Source: Chitinophagaceae bacterium
GTDB taxonomy: Bacteria; Bacteroidota; Bacteroidia; Chitinophagales; Chitinophagaceae
Length of the DNA: 33,564 nt
Direction of reading: 5' to 3'
NCBI GenBank assembly: GCA_019747705.1
Contig: JAIEQM010000160.1
Coordinates: forward strand, 1 to 33,564
Both the position numbers and the translations under genes were made by a program. A model generated the notes under the pieces. It was not told the DNA's origin and did no database searches. It was given only the letters and a program-made list of their open reading frames with translations. Positions 24,172 through 33,564 of the stretch are shown one piece after another (position 1 is the first letter of the stretch; each line of letters starts with the position of its first letter).

Positions 24172-27100
24172 TTAATAGCTGAATGTTTTAGTTATGCCAC
24201 TGCTTTGCATATCACCGGCTCTATATCCAAACCGCATATTCCTGTTTCCTTTCGGATAAGGGCTAAACTGCATTGCCTTCAGGTTATTAATGATGCTCAT
24301 GTATTTGGGGTCAGAATACAGGTAATAAAACTTATTCCACGGCATTGTGATATAACCGCCCAGGCTGTTGTAAGCAAAATCAACATTACCATACATATTA
24401 CCCAGGAGGTTCTCAGCCTTTTGAGGTGAATAGTTATAAAATGCACCGGCATTAAGTGATACGGCATAGGCAAAATCTTTCATGAGCCTGAAATCTTCCA
24501 GTAAATATTTTTCCCTGTCCCAGATGATGGATTGGTAGCCAAATGAAAATGACTGGTTCATGTTTTTATTTACATTATTTATTGGAAGCATCATCATAAA
24601 TCCTCCGCCCGAACTTACCTTAGGCGAATTGGATGGAGGCATTGGTTCTCCTGCCTCTGTTGCATTTAATGGCTTATCGGCATACAGCCCTTTCAGGTCA
24701 AATGTTTTTACCGGTTTACGGTAATCCCTTATCCAGTTAACACCAAATTCTGTGATTACCTGTTTTAAGTTTACCATAAATGCATTGGTATAAATATTAT
24801 CATTGACGAACCGGTCGTTCTGCTGGTTATTATCCCATGGAATATCCATATTGAGCAGAGCAGGATACCAGGTGCCGTTAGGTGAACTGAAACCTTTTGT
24901 TTCATATTCATCAAAATGTTCCGTTGCCATGGCATCATTGGTTATTACAAGTGTATTATTCTTTTTGCCGGCGCTCCAGTTACCCATAGCATTGATTTTA
25001 TCAGCAAGCGTATTGAACTGGCTGGTGCGGAAATACATTATATAAATGGGCTTAGGTATTTTAATAGCTGCCGCCACAACCTTATTTGTTTTTTGTTCGG
25101 CCTGCACCCCTTTGATGTTTACAACACTCATGCTGCTTTGTGTTTTCAACTGGGTTAAAACAGTTGATTGCACCATCATACCGCTTTTAGGTGTTGACCA
25201 GAATTCTACTTTATAAGCAGTATTGTTTTTAAGTGATGATGGCAAATTGTATTCAATATTTTTATTTGTCTCATTCCAGGTAAAGCCTGCTTTAATCGTA
25301 TCTGTTGTGCCAACTGCAATAAAGTTCATCGTGTAATTTTTCAGTGCATAGATGCCCTGCCCGTTACCATTGAGCAGGTCATCATCCGACATTACTAAAT
25401 GAATTTTTGCTTTGCCGTTGAATTCATTTTTTAATACATAACGCTGTTTGTTTACAGGATAACTAAAAGCAACGGCCTCATCGGTAATAACATCAGGTTT
25501 TGGTCCGGTACGAAAACCGAATGTTTCTGTTTGTTCTACCGGCATTTTTTTACCTTCTTTATCATTGAACGGCGCATCCCATCTTTCTTCTTTTTCGAAA
25601 TACTGTTCAGCATAACAAATTATTTCGCCTGTATAATTGCTATTACCATCTAAAACCTTATCTCTTTTTAATATTACGGAACTGTTGTCGTTTTGATATT
25701 CCAACCCGGCGCTTTCTACAGGCTGTGTTCCATTCTTCAACAGGCGGAATGATTTTATTTTGAAACGGAAGAAACGTATTTCGCCTGTTTCTTTTCCGTT
25801 GGTTGGTGGTACCGCTATTTCGTATGTTTTATCTAATCCCAAATTAGAAGCTGCATAAGGCAGGGCATATACACTTTCTTTATTTCCTGTTGGCCCTTTA
25901 TCAGAAATAATTTTTATATCTCTTAACGGGTCGGGATTGGGATAACATTTATCTCCCATTGTAAAATGAGTTTGGGTTGAAAATTTAATAATGCCCAGTA
26001 CGTTTCCTTCAAACCTGGCTGTTCCATCCAGCCAGGTGGGATTAGGCAAACCGGCAGATAAAACTGCTCCTGTCATAATACTAAGTAAAGGAATATCCCC
26101 TTTGTAAAACCAAACATCTAAATGCACACCGGCTTCTAATTTTAGGTAAGCATATAACTGGCCCAGTGCATACCAGTTTTCCCAACCGGCTGATTGGCCG
26201 CCGCATTGAAAATCAGTAAAGTTTTTTAAGGCCATATCAAAACCAACAATGGCTTTTCCTTTGGCATAAAATATAGCTGCCTGAAATTTTAATAACGCAT
26301 CTACCCTGGCGCCAAACATCAGTCCATTGCCATCAGCTTTATTCATACTGTTGATCAATGCATCAACAGATGGGCTTCTTCCAAGCCCTGCCGCAGTTAT
26401 CTCTGCCGGCAAATCAGGTAAGGATGGATTAATTAAAGTGCCCATTTGAAAATAAGCAGTGGCGCCTAAATAAAACCGAAACACACTTTCATCATTACCA
26501 ATATCAACCAGTTTAATGCTTACCCTGTCAGCATAAGGGTCGCCTATTTTAAAATACCATCCATCCGGCCCTGCATGCATACCAATAGGAATAGTAGCCT
26601 TTATTGTAGCAAACTTTCCTTCTATTAATGCATTGAGCGAAAAAGTTTTTGTAGGAAAATCATAAGCCATTTTCACATGACCGGTTACAATTGCCTTGTC
26701 ATTCTCCGGTGGATTGGTAAATACATATACATCGCCGGTGAGGCTGAGATTTTGGAATGCTCCATTTTTCATTTCGGCGCCCATGGTAACTTTTGCGTTC
26801 ATTGCTTTGGGGCCTGCACCACTGGTTAATGATATCAATACCGTTGCCCGTAAACCAAAGGAATTTTCGTCGGGAATAAATTGTATGCCCGACATGGATT
26901 TCCCGGGTGTAGAATTGTTCGCAATTGTTTTGGCAGACATTTCATTGTCCTTTGGCGGTTCATTCAATAATTTCATATTGTAATAAGCGCCACCACCAAA
27001 ACCTTTTATACCAATTACGCCAACAATCGGCACAGGCTGAGCAAACTGTGCACAGGCATCAATATACCAGTAATCAAAATTATTTACGTTGCCAAACTGT

Positions 27101-30100
27101 GCGGTTGCTTCAATCTTTATCATGGGGAATGTTGCTTCCACATGGCCTTTTATACCATCGCCGTAGGTTTTGTCTTTATCATAAAACGCCAGCCATCCAT
27201 TTATTTTTACCGGTCCTGCATCCCCTTTTAATTTAATTGAATCGGCAGATACGCCACCGGTTACTTTAAATTTTGGGCGGTAATCTTCAGTATTCAAATC
27301 AAAGTTTGCCTCGCCATATATTTTTATTGAAGTAGATGCAGCCAATACCGTTTTATCAGCACCGCCAATGCCCATAAAAATATCCAGCTTAAATCCTGCT
27401 TTTACAGAAGAGCTGATATCAACATAAGGAACTATTTTATCTAAATTAACCGGGAAACCGGCAACACTTTTTTGCGGACTTGCAAATGCCCACCTGCCGG
27501 GGCTCATCCAAAATTCTTTTTTCTTTGTTTTGATATTACGATTAGATATACCTAAACTGTCAAACTTAACGGCTTCAAATTTTATGGCCGGTGTACCGCT
27601 GGAAAGAATGATACTGATATCACCGTTCAGCAATGCAGTAACAGATGCACCAAAGGCATCTCTTTTTACTTCAACATAAGAAGTTGGCTTTAACTCAACC
27701 GAAGCCTTCCATATATCCCAATTCATTTTTGCCGATGGCTTTACAACAAAGGCATACTGCAGCGAATCTTTTTGAGTATGCATGTCGCCGGAATAATCCA
27801 ATGGAGTGGTACTAATGGGAAGTACTATTTGCCCATCCATTTTGCCACTGGTAAAAGTGCTGCCGGTAATATCGAGTTCAATATTTTTTAATGAAAAACC
27901 CCAGCCACCAAGATTACCGGTAGATATATCAATGACATTGGTTCCTTTTACAAAAACGCTTAAACCCTGGTCATCAATAATGAGGTTGCTGGCCGTAAAA
28001 TCAGTACGTTCCCCTTTCTTTTGATTAAATGTTTTAAAATCTTCCGGCAGCAGAATTTTAAATTCTTTCATATACACACCTTCAAAATCATTTCCTTTTT
28101 TCACTTTTGCGTTGGAAGGATAGGTGAAGCCCTCGGGGTTGGCTTTGATGGAGTGATCGTAATAAATAGTGGTTGGGCGAAAACTTAATCCTTTTGTATC
28201 TGTGAGTTGAAAATTGGGTACTTCAATGGCCGCCATCCAGTCGTTCCAATTGGCAAACTGAAACTGTATTTTTGAAACCACCGGGCCATCCTGTATTTTA
28301 CCATCATCATCCTCGGGCACCATCAGGTTTTCAGGAAAACTTATCTCTGCCCTGGCCATTACTTTTTCCAGCTTACCATTTTTAATGTTTACATAAGTTC
28401 CCTTTGCGGTGTCGGATGCACTGCATCCTTTAAATTTAAAATTCCATTTATTGCCTCCGCTTCCCAAATCAAAATCCCTGTCGTTGGGAAAATACAAGGT
28501 GCCGTCACTAATCACAGTTCCCACGGGATTGATGCAAAAATTTGTTCCGGCCAAATTCAGCCAACTGTTGGCTTTTGGGTCAGCATCCGGTACATTAAAA
28601 CCGGTGAGCAAATTCATGTTTGTTCCCGTAGGTGCAAAACTAATAGCCATGATAGCAAGGGTAACATGTGTGCCGGCAATATCATTATCCAAACCCAAAG
28701 GCAAATCTATAGGTACATTACCCAATAACTGGTTCATCATTTTCGCCTTGCTGTTAATAAAATCGGTAACGTCTTTATACACTTTATCGTTGGCTGCTTT
28801 TAAGGCACCGGCAATATCATTGGCTTTGGCAACAGGCGTCCAGGTATAGGAGCCCGGTTCAGTAGTTGTATTAACCACGCCATCATAAATAACTTTATCT
28901 GTATTTACTTTTATATTATCAAACTTTACTCTTAATTGAATTTTATTAACGAGTGGTGTCCATTCTATATAGCCATCTCCGCTGTAACTGCCATCTTTAT
29001 TTTTCTTTAGTTGATTGTTGGTATGCAGCTTAAATTTTCCAATGGGCAAATCTTTGTCCTGCAGTTCACTTAAAGCGCCGGTAAAATCTGTTTTGTTAGA
29101 AGGCGCCACCACCCCTGCACATACGCCGGGAGGTAAATTGGAAGGCGGTTGGTTATTGTTTTGCGGCGGCTGGTTATTATTATTATTATTGTTGTTGTTG
29201 TTGTTGTTGTTATTGTTTGGTGGAATGTTGTTGGGGGGATTATTATTGACAATTGGGTTATTGTTTCCGAATTGAAATGCTTCAATACGGCTGTACCCAT
29301 TATTATCAATTTGTGCTTCAGAATTGAATGATGTATTGGCTTTTACCCGCACAACATATTGCTGACCACTCTTTAAAATATCTTTGTATAAAAGTGTATC
29401 AAATAAAAAAATGGAAGAGGGCAATTGATATTTGGTAAACACCGGCGGGTTATTAATCGCATCCGTTACTGTTTGTGAAAGCAATATTTCCCGTATTTCA
29501 AAATCATAATTGATATTACTGAGATTTAAACCACAAGTTGAACTGGGAGCAGTCCAGGTGAATATTACCGGCGAAACTTTTTGTACCGTTACCATTTTGC
29601 TGTTGTTAATATTGAAATTACTAACCGGCTGTGTAAACTGAGGGGGTGCTGCTTTACTGCAAACGGTGAATGTGGCACATCCCAAATTTGGGTCGCTGGC
29701 GTTATTACCTAAACCGGTTGCAGAAAAAAACCGGGCATAAAAACAAATACGATACACCCCATCCGGCAATTTAAAATTATTGTTTACATCTCTCAACGCA
29801 TTTAAGCTGATACCGCTTGCTGTTAAATTATTGTCGCTAAAATTTCCAAACGCATCTGCTATTTGAAATCCGTTCAGTTGCAGCGGAATACCCGGTGTTA
29901 AGTTTACCGGCTGTTGCAACTGGTAGCTGGAATTAAGTGCAACGGTAAATGGTGCAGGTGATAAACATTCAATTTTGCCAAATAGTTTTACCTGTGTACT
30001 GCCACCTGAAGGGTTGTTGTATTGCACCTGCACCCTGATGCTTCCTTTGTCAATTGATTTTAATAAAAAAACAGGAACGGGCGGGGTAATGGCGGTAGTA

Positions 30101-30726
30101 ATAAATACAGCTCCTGCAGTTGGTGTAACAATTGTAAAATTGCTGCAACCTAAATTTTGATCAGACACAACATTTCCCAACTGGCCGGAGGCGGGGTCAA
30201 TTTGCCTGGCATAAAAACAAATACGATAGGTTCCTCCGGGTAGTTTGATATTATTATTTGCATCTTTTAAATCAGTTAGTGCAATGCCCGAAGTGGCAAG
30301 ATTGTTATCATTAAAAAAACCAAATGCACTTAACATCTCAGTTGCAATAAGTTGCCTGGGTATGCCGGCAGTAAGGGTTACAAATTGCCGGGGCGAATAA
30401 ACAGCGCTGGTAGAAAGTGTAAATGGTGAGGGGGACAGGCATTCTATTTTTCCAAAAACAGCTACCTGTATGCTGCCACCAAATGCATTGGTGTACAACA
30501 AAGTTGAATTGATACTGCCTGAAGAAATATACTGGCTGATAAGCGGGTTAACAGGCGGAATGGCGTTAGTGGTAACCGAAACGGAGAAAGGCTGCGCAAA
30601 AGAAATGAGTCTTACCAATAACAACAGTAAACACAGGACTATTTTCTTTGTGCCAATAAATGCTAACAGCCTTGCAGGTTTATCCTTTACATTGTTTTTG
30701 TATTTCACAATAAATAGTTTTTTCAT
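24172..30726 (-). CDS. Giant exported TANFOR-domain-like protein
   Basis: A 2184-residue protein with a long signal region (to about FAQ, residue 45). Two tandem homologous domains follow at about 46-199 and 206-355. Each has a FGKIECLSP segment, a GIPxQL segment, a DANNNxKLP segment, YRICFYAR and a final LGC-x-FT; the cysteines align (C95/C170/C194 and C253/C328/C350). They resemble TANFOR domains of Chitinophagaceae. An Asn/Pro-rich hinge lies at about 487-535, including 15 consecutive Asn (504-518). The following ~1600 residues are beta-rich with repeated GDGYI- and VKFDNIKV-like strands and contain no enzyme motif that I recognise. No type IX C-terminal domain is evident. Gene spacing (9 and 18 bases) places it in an operon with the FN3 and barrel genes. 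It is likely a cell-surface structural protein; the function is unknown. Confidence 0.75.
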   Translation of the reverse strand: MKKLFIVKYKNNVKDKPARLLAFIGTKKIVLCLLLLLVRLISFAQPFSVSVTTNAIPPVNPLISQYISSGSINSTLLYTNAFGGSIQVAVFGKIECLSPSPFTLSTSAVYSPRQFVTLTAGIPRQLIATEMLSAFGFFNDNNLATSGIALTDLKDANNNIKLPGGTYRICFYARQIDPASGQLGNVVSDQNLGCSNFTIVTPTAGAVFITTAITPPVPVFLLKSIDKGSIRVQVQYNNPSGGSTQVKLFGKIECLSPAPFTVALNSSYQLQQPVNLTPGIPLQLNGFQIADAFGNFSDNNLTASGISLNALRDVNNNFKLPDGVYRICFYARFFSATGLGNNASDPNLGCATFTVCSKAAPPQFTQPVSNFNINNSKMVTVQKVSPVIFTWTAPSSTCGLNLSNINYDFEIREILLSQTVTDAINNPPVFTKYQLPSSIFLFDTLLYKDILKSGQQYVVRVKANTSFNSEAQIDNNGYSRIEAFQFGNNNPIVNNNPPNNIPPNNNNNNNNNNNNNNNQPPQNNNQPPSNLPPGVCAGVVAPSNKTDFTGALSELQDKDLPIGKFKLHTNNQLKKNKDGSYSGDGYIEWTPLVNKIQLRVKFDNIKVNTDKVIYDGVVNTTTEPGSYTWTPVAKANDIAGALKAANDKVYKDVTDFINSKAKMMNQLLGNVPIDLPLGLDNDIAGTHVTLAIMAISFAPTGTNMNLLTGFNVPDADPKANSWLNLAGTNFCINPVGTVISDGTLYFPNDRDFDLGSGGNKWNFKFKGCSASDTAKGTYVNIKNGKLEKVMARAEISFPENLMVPEDDDGKIQDGPVVSKIQFQFANWNDWMAAIEVPNFQLTDTKGLSFRPTTIYYDHSIKANPEGFTYPSNAKVKKGNDFEGVYMKEFKILLPEDFKTFNQKKGERTDFTASNLIIDDQGLSVFVKGTNVIDISTGNLGGWGFSLKNIELDITGSTFTSGKMDGQIVLPISTTPLDYSGDMHTQKDSLQYAFVVKPSAKMNWDIWKASVELKPTSYVEVKRDAFGASVTALLNGDISIILSSGTPAIKFEAVKFDSLGISNRNIKTKKKEFWMSPGRWAFASPQKSVAGFPVNLDKIVPYVDISSSVKAGFKLDIFMGIGGADKTVLAASTSIKIYGEANFDLNTEDYRPKFKVTGGVSADSIKLKGDAGPVKINGWLAFYDKDKTYGDGIKGHVEATFPMIKIEATAQFGNVNNFDYWYIDACAQFAQPVPIVGVIGIKGFGGGAYYNMKLLNEPPKDNEMSAKTIANNSTPGKSMSGIQFIPDENSFGLRATVLISLTSGAGPKAMNAKVTMGAEMKNGAFQNLSLTGDVYVFTNPPENDKAIVTGHVKMAYDFPTKTFSLNALIEGKFATIKATIPIGMHAGPDGWYFKIGDPYADRVSIKLVDIGNDESVFRFYLGATAYFQMGTLINPSLPDLPAEITAAGLGRSPSVDALINSMNKADGNGLMFGARVDALLKFQAAIFYAKGKAIVGFDMALKNFTDFQCGGQSAGWENWYALGQLYAYLKLEAGVHLDVWFYKGDIPLLSIMTGAVLSAGLPNPTWLDGTARFEGNVLGIIKFSTQTHFTMGDKCYPNPDPLRDIKIISDKGPTGNKESVYALPYAASNLGLDKTYEIAVPPTNGKETGEIRFFRFKIKSFRLLKNGTQPVESAGLEYQNDNSSVILKRDKVLDGNSNYTGEIICYAEQYFEKEERWDAPFNDKEGKKMPVEQTETFGFRTGPKPDVITDEAVAFSYPVNKQRYVLKNEFNGKAKIHLVMSDDDLLNGNGQGIYALKNYTMNFIAVGTTDTIKAGFTWNETNKNIEYNLPSSLKNNTAYKVEFWSTPKSGMMVQSTVLTQLKTQSSMSVVNIKGVQAEQKTNKVVAAAIKIPKPIYIMYFRTSQFNTLADKINAMGNWSAGKKNNTLVITNDAMATEHFDEYETKGFSSPNGTWYPALLNMDIPWDNNQQNDRFVNDNIYTNAFMVNLKQVITEFGVNWIRDYRKPVKTFDLKGLYADKPLNATEAGEPMPPSNSPKVSSGGGFMMMLPINNVNKNMNQSFSFGYQSIIWDREKYLLEDFRLMKDFAYAVSLNAGAFYNYSPQKAENLLGNMYGNVDFAYNSLGGYITMPWNKFYYLYSDPKYMSIINNLKAMQFSPYPKGNRNMRFGYRAGDMQSSGITKTFSY
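29173..29217 (-). repeat. Trinucleotide (AAC/AAT) tract coding poly-Asn
   Basis: Fifteen consecutive Asn codons, including runs of seven AAC and five AAT, lie in the hinge of the giant protein. Length changes by slippage in units of three would keep the frame and alter the linker length. Confidence 0.9.
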
Positions 30727-30744
30727 ACTTGCATATTTAAACTG

Positions 30745-32442
30745 TCAGAATGAATAATTATAGGATATGCCACCTGCCAGGTTTTTACTGGCAACGGCCT
30801 GGGTTATTTTTTTATTTATGATATCATTAATAGGGTTGTAGGGAGTAAATACATAATTGGCAAATATGCGGAGTGAATGATGCTTTTGCCTGAACCCTGC
30901 AGAGCCGGAGAAGGTTAAGTTGTTCTGCACTTTCCCCAATGAAGACCGGTTGAGCAGGTAGCCGGCTGTGCCCTGAAGGCTCAATTGTTTTTGTTTCAGC
31001 AGCTGGGCTGAACTGCCCAGATTAATGCCATAGGTTTTATACGTATTGGTATCCTGTTTATATTGAGAAAAAAGCCCGGTAACGGTGCAGTTTACTGATT
31101 TTTTTAAAAAGCCGATGGTGTAGTTGAGAGAGCCTGATAAATTATTACTGTTTGTAAATTTTTGTGTGGCGGGGTTCTTATCATCCAGCAACATGTAATT
31201 GATGCTGCCGCTGATGGTATGCGATTGGGCCGTATTGATCATTGTATAAGATGGCATAACACCAAACTGGTGGATTTGCTGGTTAAGACGTACAGAATCT
31301 TTTAGTTTTATGGTTCCGTCTTTTTGTTTCAGGTTATACCCGCTGTAGTTCATGTTAAGCATCAATGATTTACTCAGCATGGCATTGATGTTCATACTGC
31401 TTACAAAAGTTTGCAGTTCGCTGGTAAGGTTTTTCTTTAAATTATTATGCTGATTGGAAATGCTGGCGGTGATATTGAGTTTACCTTTTGATAAATTAAG
31501 GTTATTCATCCAGTTGATGAGTTCCACATCATTCAGCATATAAGGTGTGCCAAGGCTTTTAAAATCGGGCTGCACCCTTCTGTAACCTATATTGGTTGTA
31601 TATCCTTTTATTGCAATGCTTACAGAAGATTGCCCGGCATAACTGGCAATGGTGGAATTGCGGTAAGGCATTAGTTTTCCAAACAATTTTTCCAATGAGC
31701 CGGATGCAGGTGTTTTGATTTTTGCATCTGCAAGATCCTGTGTAAGTCCGCTGATGGCCGCATCTGTTGTCCATGTAATTTTTTTAAGCAATGTAATTTT
31801 AAAAGCGCTGCCCAATACCGTGTTTTCCTGCGAGCGGAGATTTGTTTTATTAATTACTTTAGCTGATGTGCTGTCGTCTTTTGCATGGAAATAAATGAAA
31901 TCAATAAAATTTTTGTTATTACCAACACCCAGTTTTATTCCATACCCAATACGTGAAAACTGCGGCAACGCAAACCGCCCGCTCGTGGTATCCTCATTTA
32001 TTTTCCGGTTGAGCTTTCCATAAAAAGCGCCAAAACGAATGAGTTTAGGGTTTAGTTCTAACCCAACACCACGGAAACTTTGCCCGTCAAAAATGAGCGG
32101 GCTCATTTGCATGGTACGATAACCCAAATGAAGTTTGGCCCATTTGTAAGTTGGGCTTAACCCAAACATGGTAAACGGTTGCTGATAACTTTTACCGTAT
32201 TGGTTAATGACAAATGAAACGGGTAATGCTATTCCATATACAGTAGGCGTAAAATTTCCGTAAATGTTCCAGCCAAAAGGCGGGCGGGTGGCAATGGGTT
32301 CATTGGAAGAATAGAAATTAGCCGAAGCGCCAATGCTGCCGTTTATTTTAAAAGGCTTTTGTTTTTTAATGTTGCCAATATTCTGGGCCATGGAAGTAAA
32401 CGCAGCAAGAACAAAAAAAAGAGTAAATAAATAAAACTTCAT
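30745..32442 (-). CDS. Outer-membrane beta-barrel protein of the TANFOR cluster
   Basis: A 565-residue protein with a signal peptide (MKFYLFTLFFVLAAFTSMAQ). The remainder is a long series of amphipathic beta-strands rich in Tyr, Gly and Asn, such as YGIALPVSFVINQYGKSY, KLHLGYRTMQMSP and LRIFANYVFTPYNP. It ends in an aromatic residue (NLAGGISYNYSF), as is usual for outer-membrane barrels. No plug or TonB box was recognised. The spacing of 18 bases to the giant gene suggests a common transcript. A role as membrane anchor or export channel for the giant protein is an inference from position. Confidence 0.75.
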   Translation of the reverse strand: MKFYLFTLFFVLAAFTSMAQNIGNIKKQKPFKINGSIGASANFYSSNEPIATRPPFGWNIYGNFTPTVYGIALPVSFVINQYGKSYQQPFTMFGLSPTYKWAKLHLGYRTMQMSPLIFDGQSFRGVGLELNPKLIRFGAFYGKLNRKINEDTTSGRFALPQFSRIGYGIKLGVGNNKNFIDFIYFHAKDDSTSAKVINKTNLRSQENTVLGSAFKITLLKKITWTTDAAISGLTQDLADAKIKTPASGSLEKLFGKLMPYRNSTIASYAGQSSVSIAIKGYTTNIGYRRVQPDFKSLGTPYMLNDVELINWMNNLNLSKGKLNITASISNQHNNLKKNLTSELQTFVSSMNINAMLSKSLMLNMNYSGYNLKQKDGTIKLKDSVRLNQQIHQFGVMPSYTMINTAQSHTISGSINYMLLDDKNPATQKFTNSNNLSGSLNYTIGFLKKSVNCTVTGLFSQYKQDTNTYKTYGINLGSSAQLLKQKQLSLQGTAGYLLNRSSLGKVQNNLTFSGSAGFRQKHHSLRIFANYVFTPYNPINDIINKKITQAVASKNLAGGISYNYSF

Positions 32443-32510
32443 GTTCGGTTGGTTTACTGGTAAATGACATGCGATACACTAATCAGGTTCTTTTTAATAA
32501 AATAATTGTT

Positions 32511-32535
32511 TAAACACACCGGGTTTGGTGTTTTA
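32511..32535 (-). terminator. Possible weak terminator between the DUF4412-like and barrel genes
   Basis: A short stem (ACACC at 32516-32520 with GGTGT at 32527-32531) has a six-base loop and is followed on the minus strand by a T/A-rich stretch. It is weak and may only reduce readthrough into the barrel gene. Confidence 0.25.
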
Positions 32536-32540
32536 AGAAA

Positions 32541-33518
32541 TTAATTATCATCCTCTCCCTTAAACATATCTTTCAGGCTGTTCATTACTTTTATTTTATA
32601 TCCTGCCGTATTAATGGTATTATTTACTTTTTTAATTTCTGTTGTTTCCAGTCCTTTAATATTACCTGCTTCCGTTTCTATCCATAAATAATTTTTATTG
32701 AGAATGGGAATGGCAAACAGGTTGTTTTTCATTTTAGGATCATTTTGGATTTTACTTAAATCAGGAGGCCGCCCCACACCCATGGTATATATCTTAACAG
32801 GATCAAAAGGTACTTTGGCATACCAGAACGAAGCCGTACCTGTTTTTGATGACATATCTGAGCTTATAACTTTGTCACTTTTCAATACATATTCATCGGC
32901 CGTATAGCCAAGTATATTTTTTGTTTTACCTGTTTTAGTAATGGTAAAACTTTCATCATCCTTGTCTTTAGCAATGGGAGCTTTGTTAATTTTTTCTGCT
33001 ATCGCTTTGCCCATCATACCGCCTTCGCCAACTGTTTTGGGCATGTTCATTACGGTGATAATTTTCTTTTTGTCATCAAACATCCAGGTATGTCCTTTTT
33101 TGGAGTAAACCATCAGGCTGAAACTTTTATCTTCCGGCTTTACTGCTGCATAGTCGCCATTGGAAGTATAGTAGTAAGTCACTTCATTATACGCTTTGCC
33201 ATTATTGTCATCATCATCTTCATCTTTACGCATGCGTTGTGTTACCTGCCAGTCAAAATTGATGATGGTTGGAATGGGTTCATCCACACCGGGCTTTGAG
33301 TTATTGTTGATTTCTCCCTTCATTCCCGATGGTCCGGATTTTCCGTAAGTAGCAGTATCAACCGTAATAAGAATCCATGCATTGGGGCTCAGGTTTCTTT
33401 TAGGCCCGGCAAAAAATTCTACTTTATAGGGCCAGTCGGCATTTACAGTACATGTTAAATCACCTACGGCAGGGTTACTAAAATAAATATTGCCTCGTCC
33501 TGATTTTGGTTGACTCAT
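32541..33518 (-). CDS. DUF4412-like protein, 5' end uncertain and possibly incomplete
   Basis: The visible product is 325 residues from the ATG at 33518, but the frame stays open upstream to the window edge at 33564 with no stop. The true start and any signal peptide may therefore lie outside. The middle and C-terminal part (TWMFDDKKKIITVMNMP, ILGYTADEYVLKSDKV, FWYAKVPFDPVKIY) resembles DUF4412-type proteins, exported Bacteroidota proteins of unknown role that recur beside surface systems. An acidic insertion (KDEDDDDNNGK) lies near residue 100. It is the first visible gene of the minus-strand surface cluster, 98 bases before the barrel gene. Confidence 0.6.
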   Translation of the reverse strand: MSQPKSGRGNIYFSNPAVGDLTCTVNADWPYKVEFFAGPKRNLSPNAWILITVDTATYGKSGPSGMKGEINNNSKPGVDEPIPTIINFDWQVTQRMRKDEDDDDNNGKAYNEVTYYYTSNGDYAAVKPEDKSFSLMVYSKKGHTWMFDDKKKIITVMNMPKTVGEGGMMGKAIAEKINKAPIAKDKDDESFTITKTGKTKNILGYTADEYVLKSDKVISSDMSSKTGTASFWYAKVPFDPVKIYTMGVGRPPDLSKIQNDPKMKNNLFAIPILNKNYLWIETEAGNIKGLETTEIKKVNNTINTAGYKIKVMNSLKDMFKGEDDN

Positions 33519-33564
33519 TTTGGTTAAAAAAGCAGGGATAAGATATGCTTTTTTAATCCTGATT

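Noticed and set aside
29015..29331. Plus-strand frames rich in Leu or Val opposite the giant protein
   Set aside because: They are the antisense of the poly-Asn codon tract. The membrane-like look is an artefact of the repeat.
1..33564. CRISPR arrays, prophage or restriction and defence systems
   Set aside because: No regularly spaced repeats, phage structural genes, Cas proteins or restriction-modification motifs were seen. The only long direct repeat is the tyrS duplication.

Overview
The window comes from a member of the Bacteroidota, most likely the Chitinophagaceae or a close relative. The signs are a type IX secretion PorU/PorV-type pair, a giant protein resembling TANFOR-domain proteins, the rpsU-xer-hpf-tRNA order typical of the phylum, and several Bacteroidota promoters (-7 box TAnnTTTG, -33 box TTTG). 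Family names rest on recognising motifs by eye; no database was searched.

Layout. (1) 1-2467, minus strand: rpsU, a tyrosine recombinase (xerC/xerD type) and hpf, then a terminator, then a tRNA cluster read toward the window start. The cluster holds intact tRNA-Thr(TGT), tRNA-Tyr(GTA) and tRNA-Gly(TCC). It is bracketed by two tRNA-like sequences whose anticodon arms are GC-rich hairpins with abnormal loops. (2) 2567-4217, plus strand: riboflavin synthase and a GtrB/ArnC-type glycosyltransferase, ending at a 113-bp MITE-like inverted-repeat element. (3) 4390-10583, minus strand: a PorV-family barrel protein and a 1688-residue gingipain-fold (C25) PorU-like protein, apparently one operon. (4) 10796-13251: tyrS, then an FkbM-like gene, then a fragment of a cyanophycinase gene end, then a second copy of the tyrS 3' end. 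This block is a clear rearrangement scar with a 220-bp perfect direct repeat. (5) 13248-17864: an SGNH hydrolase and cyanophycinase (minus), divergent from cyanophycin synthetase (plus). (6) 17921-19078: tRNA-Gln with a textbook promoter and terminator, a small outer-membrane barrel gene and a decayed secreted-protein gene. (7) 19098-33564, all minus strand: a LytT-type response regulator, a TPR histidine kinase, an FN3-repeat protein, a 2184-residue TANFOR-type protein, an outer-membrane barrel protein and a DUF4412-like protein that may run off the window end.

How the genes fit together. Region 1 is translation housekeeping. In region 3, PorV-like proteins carry type IX substrates to PorU-like sortases. 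Region 5 is a compact pair for making and degrading a nitrogen-storage polymer. Region 7 looks like an exported surface apparatus of unknown job, with a sensor kinase and regulator lying downstream in the same direction.

The most unusual items are the tyrS/cyanophycinase rearrangement, the tRNA-like genes with substituted anticodon arms, and the uncharacterised surface cluster of region 7.
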